NCBI RefSeq assembly: GCF_009498215.1
Contig: NZ_CP043498.1
Span: forward strand, 124,001 to 188,000
Source: Rhizobium grahamii
Lineage (GTDB): Bacteria > Pseudomonadota > Alphaproteobacteria > Rhizobiales > Rhizobiaceae
Reading direction: 5' to 3'
Length of the DNA: 64,000 nucleotides
Shown here: one piece after another, positions 63,855 to 64,000 of the stretch
Numbering within the stretch: the stretch's first letter is position 1
How the letters are laid out: every line of letters begins with the position of its first letter
Notes under the pieces: generated by a model
Databases searched by the model: none
Seen by the model: the letters and a program-made list of their open reading frames with translations, nothing else
What the model was told of the DNA's origin: nothing
Made by a program: the position numbers and the translations under genes

Positions 63855-64000
63855 ATGCCAGAGATCGAAAACCACCCCCATGCCGTTATCGTCATGGGGG
63901 TGAGCGGTTCAGGGAAGACGTCGATAGCTGAAAAGCTGGCTGAGCTGCTTGGCGTCGGTTTCGTCGAGGGCGATCGCCTCCATCCTGCTTCGAATGTCGA
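63855..64000 (+). CDS. gntK: Gluconokinase GntK-type, 5' part (continues beyond window)
   Basis: The first 48 codons are visible from the ATG at 63855. They contain a P-loop (GVSGSGKTSIAEKLAELL, residues 15-32) and FVEGDRLHPASNV, which is the conserved gluconate kinase signature (EGDxLHP). The enzyme phosphorylates gluconate to 6-phosphogluconate, the substrate of Edd. Full length cannot be judged. Confidence 0.88.
   Translation, partial: MPEIENHPHAVIVMGVSGSGKTSIAEKLAELLGVGFVEGDRLHPASNV

Overview
The window is about 64 kb of gene-dense, GC-rich chromosome from an alphaproteobacterium of the family Rhizobiaceae (Rhizobium/Ensifer/Agrobacterium type). The evidence is the flaF-flbT pair inside a flagellar cluster, the aglREFGAK alpha-glucoside operon, a zwf-pgl-edd Entner-Doudoroff operon, a CbrA-type kinase beside a phasin gene, rirA, and a tRNA-His with A73 and no encoded G-1. 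From memory, the block aceA - potFGHI - asmA-like - acetoacetyl-CoA synthetase - cbrA - phasin - mmsA - rirA - dppABCDF has the same order as in Sinorhizobium meliloti. No transposon, integrase, prophage, rRNA or CRISPR array was seen, so this looks like core chromosome.

Layout. 1-9.5 kb: the end of a flagellar cluster (flgE 3' end, flgK, flgL, flaF, flbT, flgD, fliQ, flhA, fliR and four less-known genes), closed by a strong terminator. 9.7-13.4 kb: a WecG/TagA-type glycosyltransferase, a Wzz/GumC-like membrane protein, and folD. 13.4-21.2 kb: the LacI-type regulator AglR, divergent from the alpha-glucoside ABC transporter and alpha-glucosidase genes aglEFGAK. 21.4-25.9 kb: a PilZ-like protein, then zwf-pgl-edd on the minus strand. 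26.0-30.4 kb: gamma-glutamylpolyamine synthetase-like and oxidase-like genes, an HI0933-type flavoprotein and a tiny membrane ORF. 30.7-35.2 kb: two chemoreceptors. 35.5-39.6 kb: a LysR regulator, then isocitrate lyase (aceA) with a small coupled gene, divergent from a ScfR-type regulator. 39.7-43.8 kb: the putrescine transporter potFGHI. 43.8-52.5 kb: an AsmA-like protein, acetoacetyl-CoA synthetase, CbrA, phasin and tRNA-His. 52.6-58.2 kb: a universal stress protein, a small HTH protein, a DUF4174 protein, a LysR/monooxygenase pair, mmsA and rirA. 58.5-64 kb: the dipeptide transporter dppABCDF and the start of a gluconokinase.

How the genes fit together. Most genes serve motility or carbon/nitrogen scavenging: alpha-glucosides feed glucose-6-phosphate into Entner-Doudoroff, and acetate/acetoacetate/PHB metabolism is covered by aceA, the acetoacetyl-CoA synthetase and the phasin. 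Putrescine uptake plus a glutamylation pathway, and dipeptide uptake, supply nitrogen.

The most interesting signals are regulatory. Two perfect TTAA-N7-TTAA boxes, the CtrA consensus, lie just upstream of cbrA (a kinase known to feed the CtrA pathway) and of an 81-residue HTH protein. Two TTAACCAT half-sites precede the Wzz-like gene. There are also inverted ATTTACAAAT copies between aceA and its probable regulator, a palindromic operator before the phasin gene, arrays of strong hairpins after two binding-protein genes, and a structured, terminator-ended 3' region between the acetoacetyl-CoA synthetase and cbrA that may be a small RNA. I did not recognise a wholly new multi-gene system.
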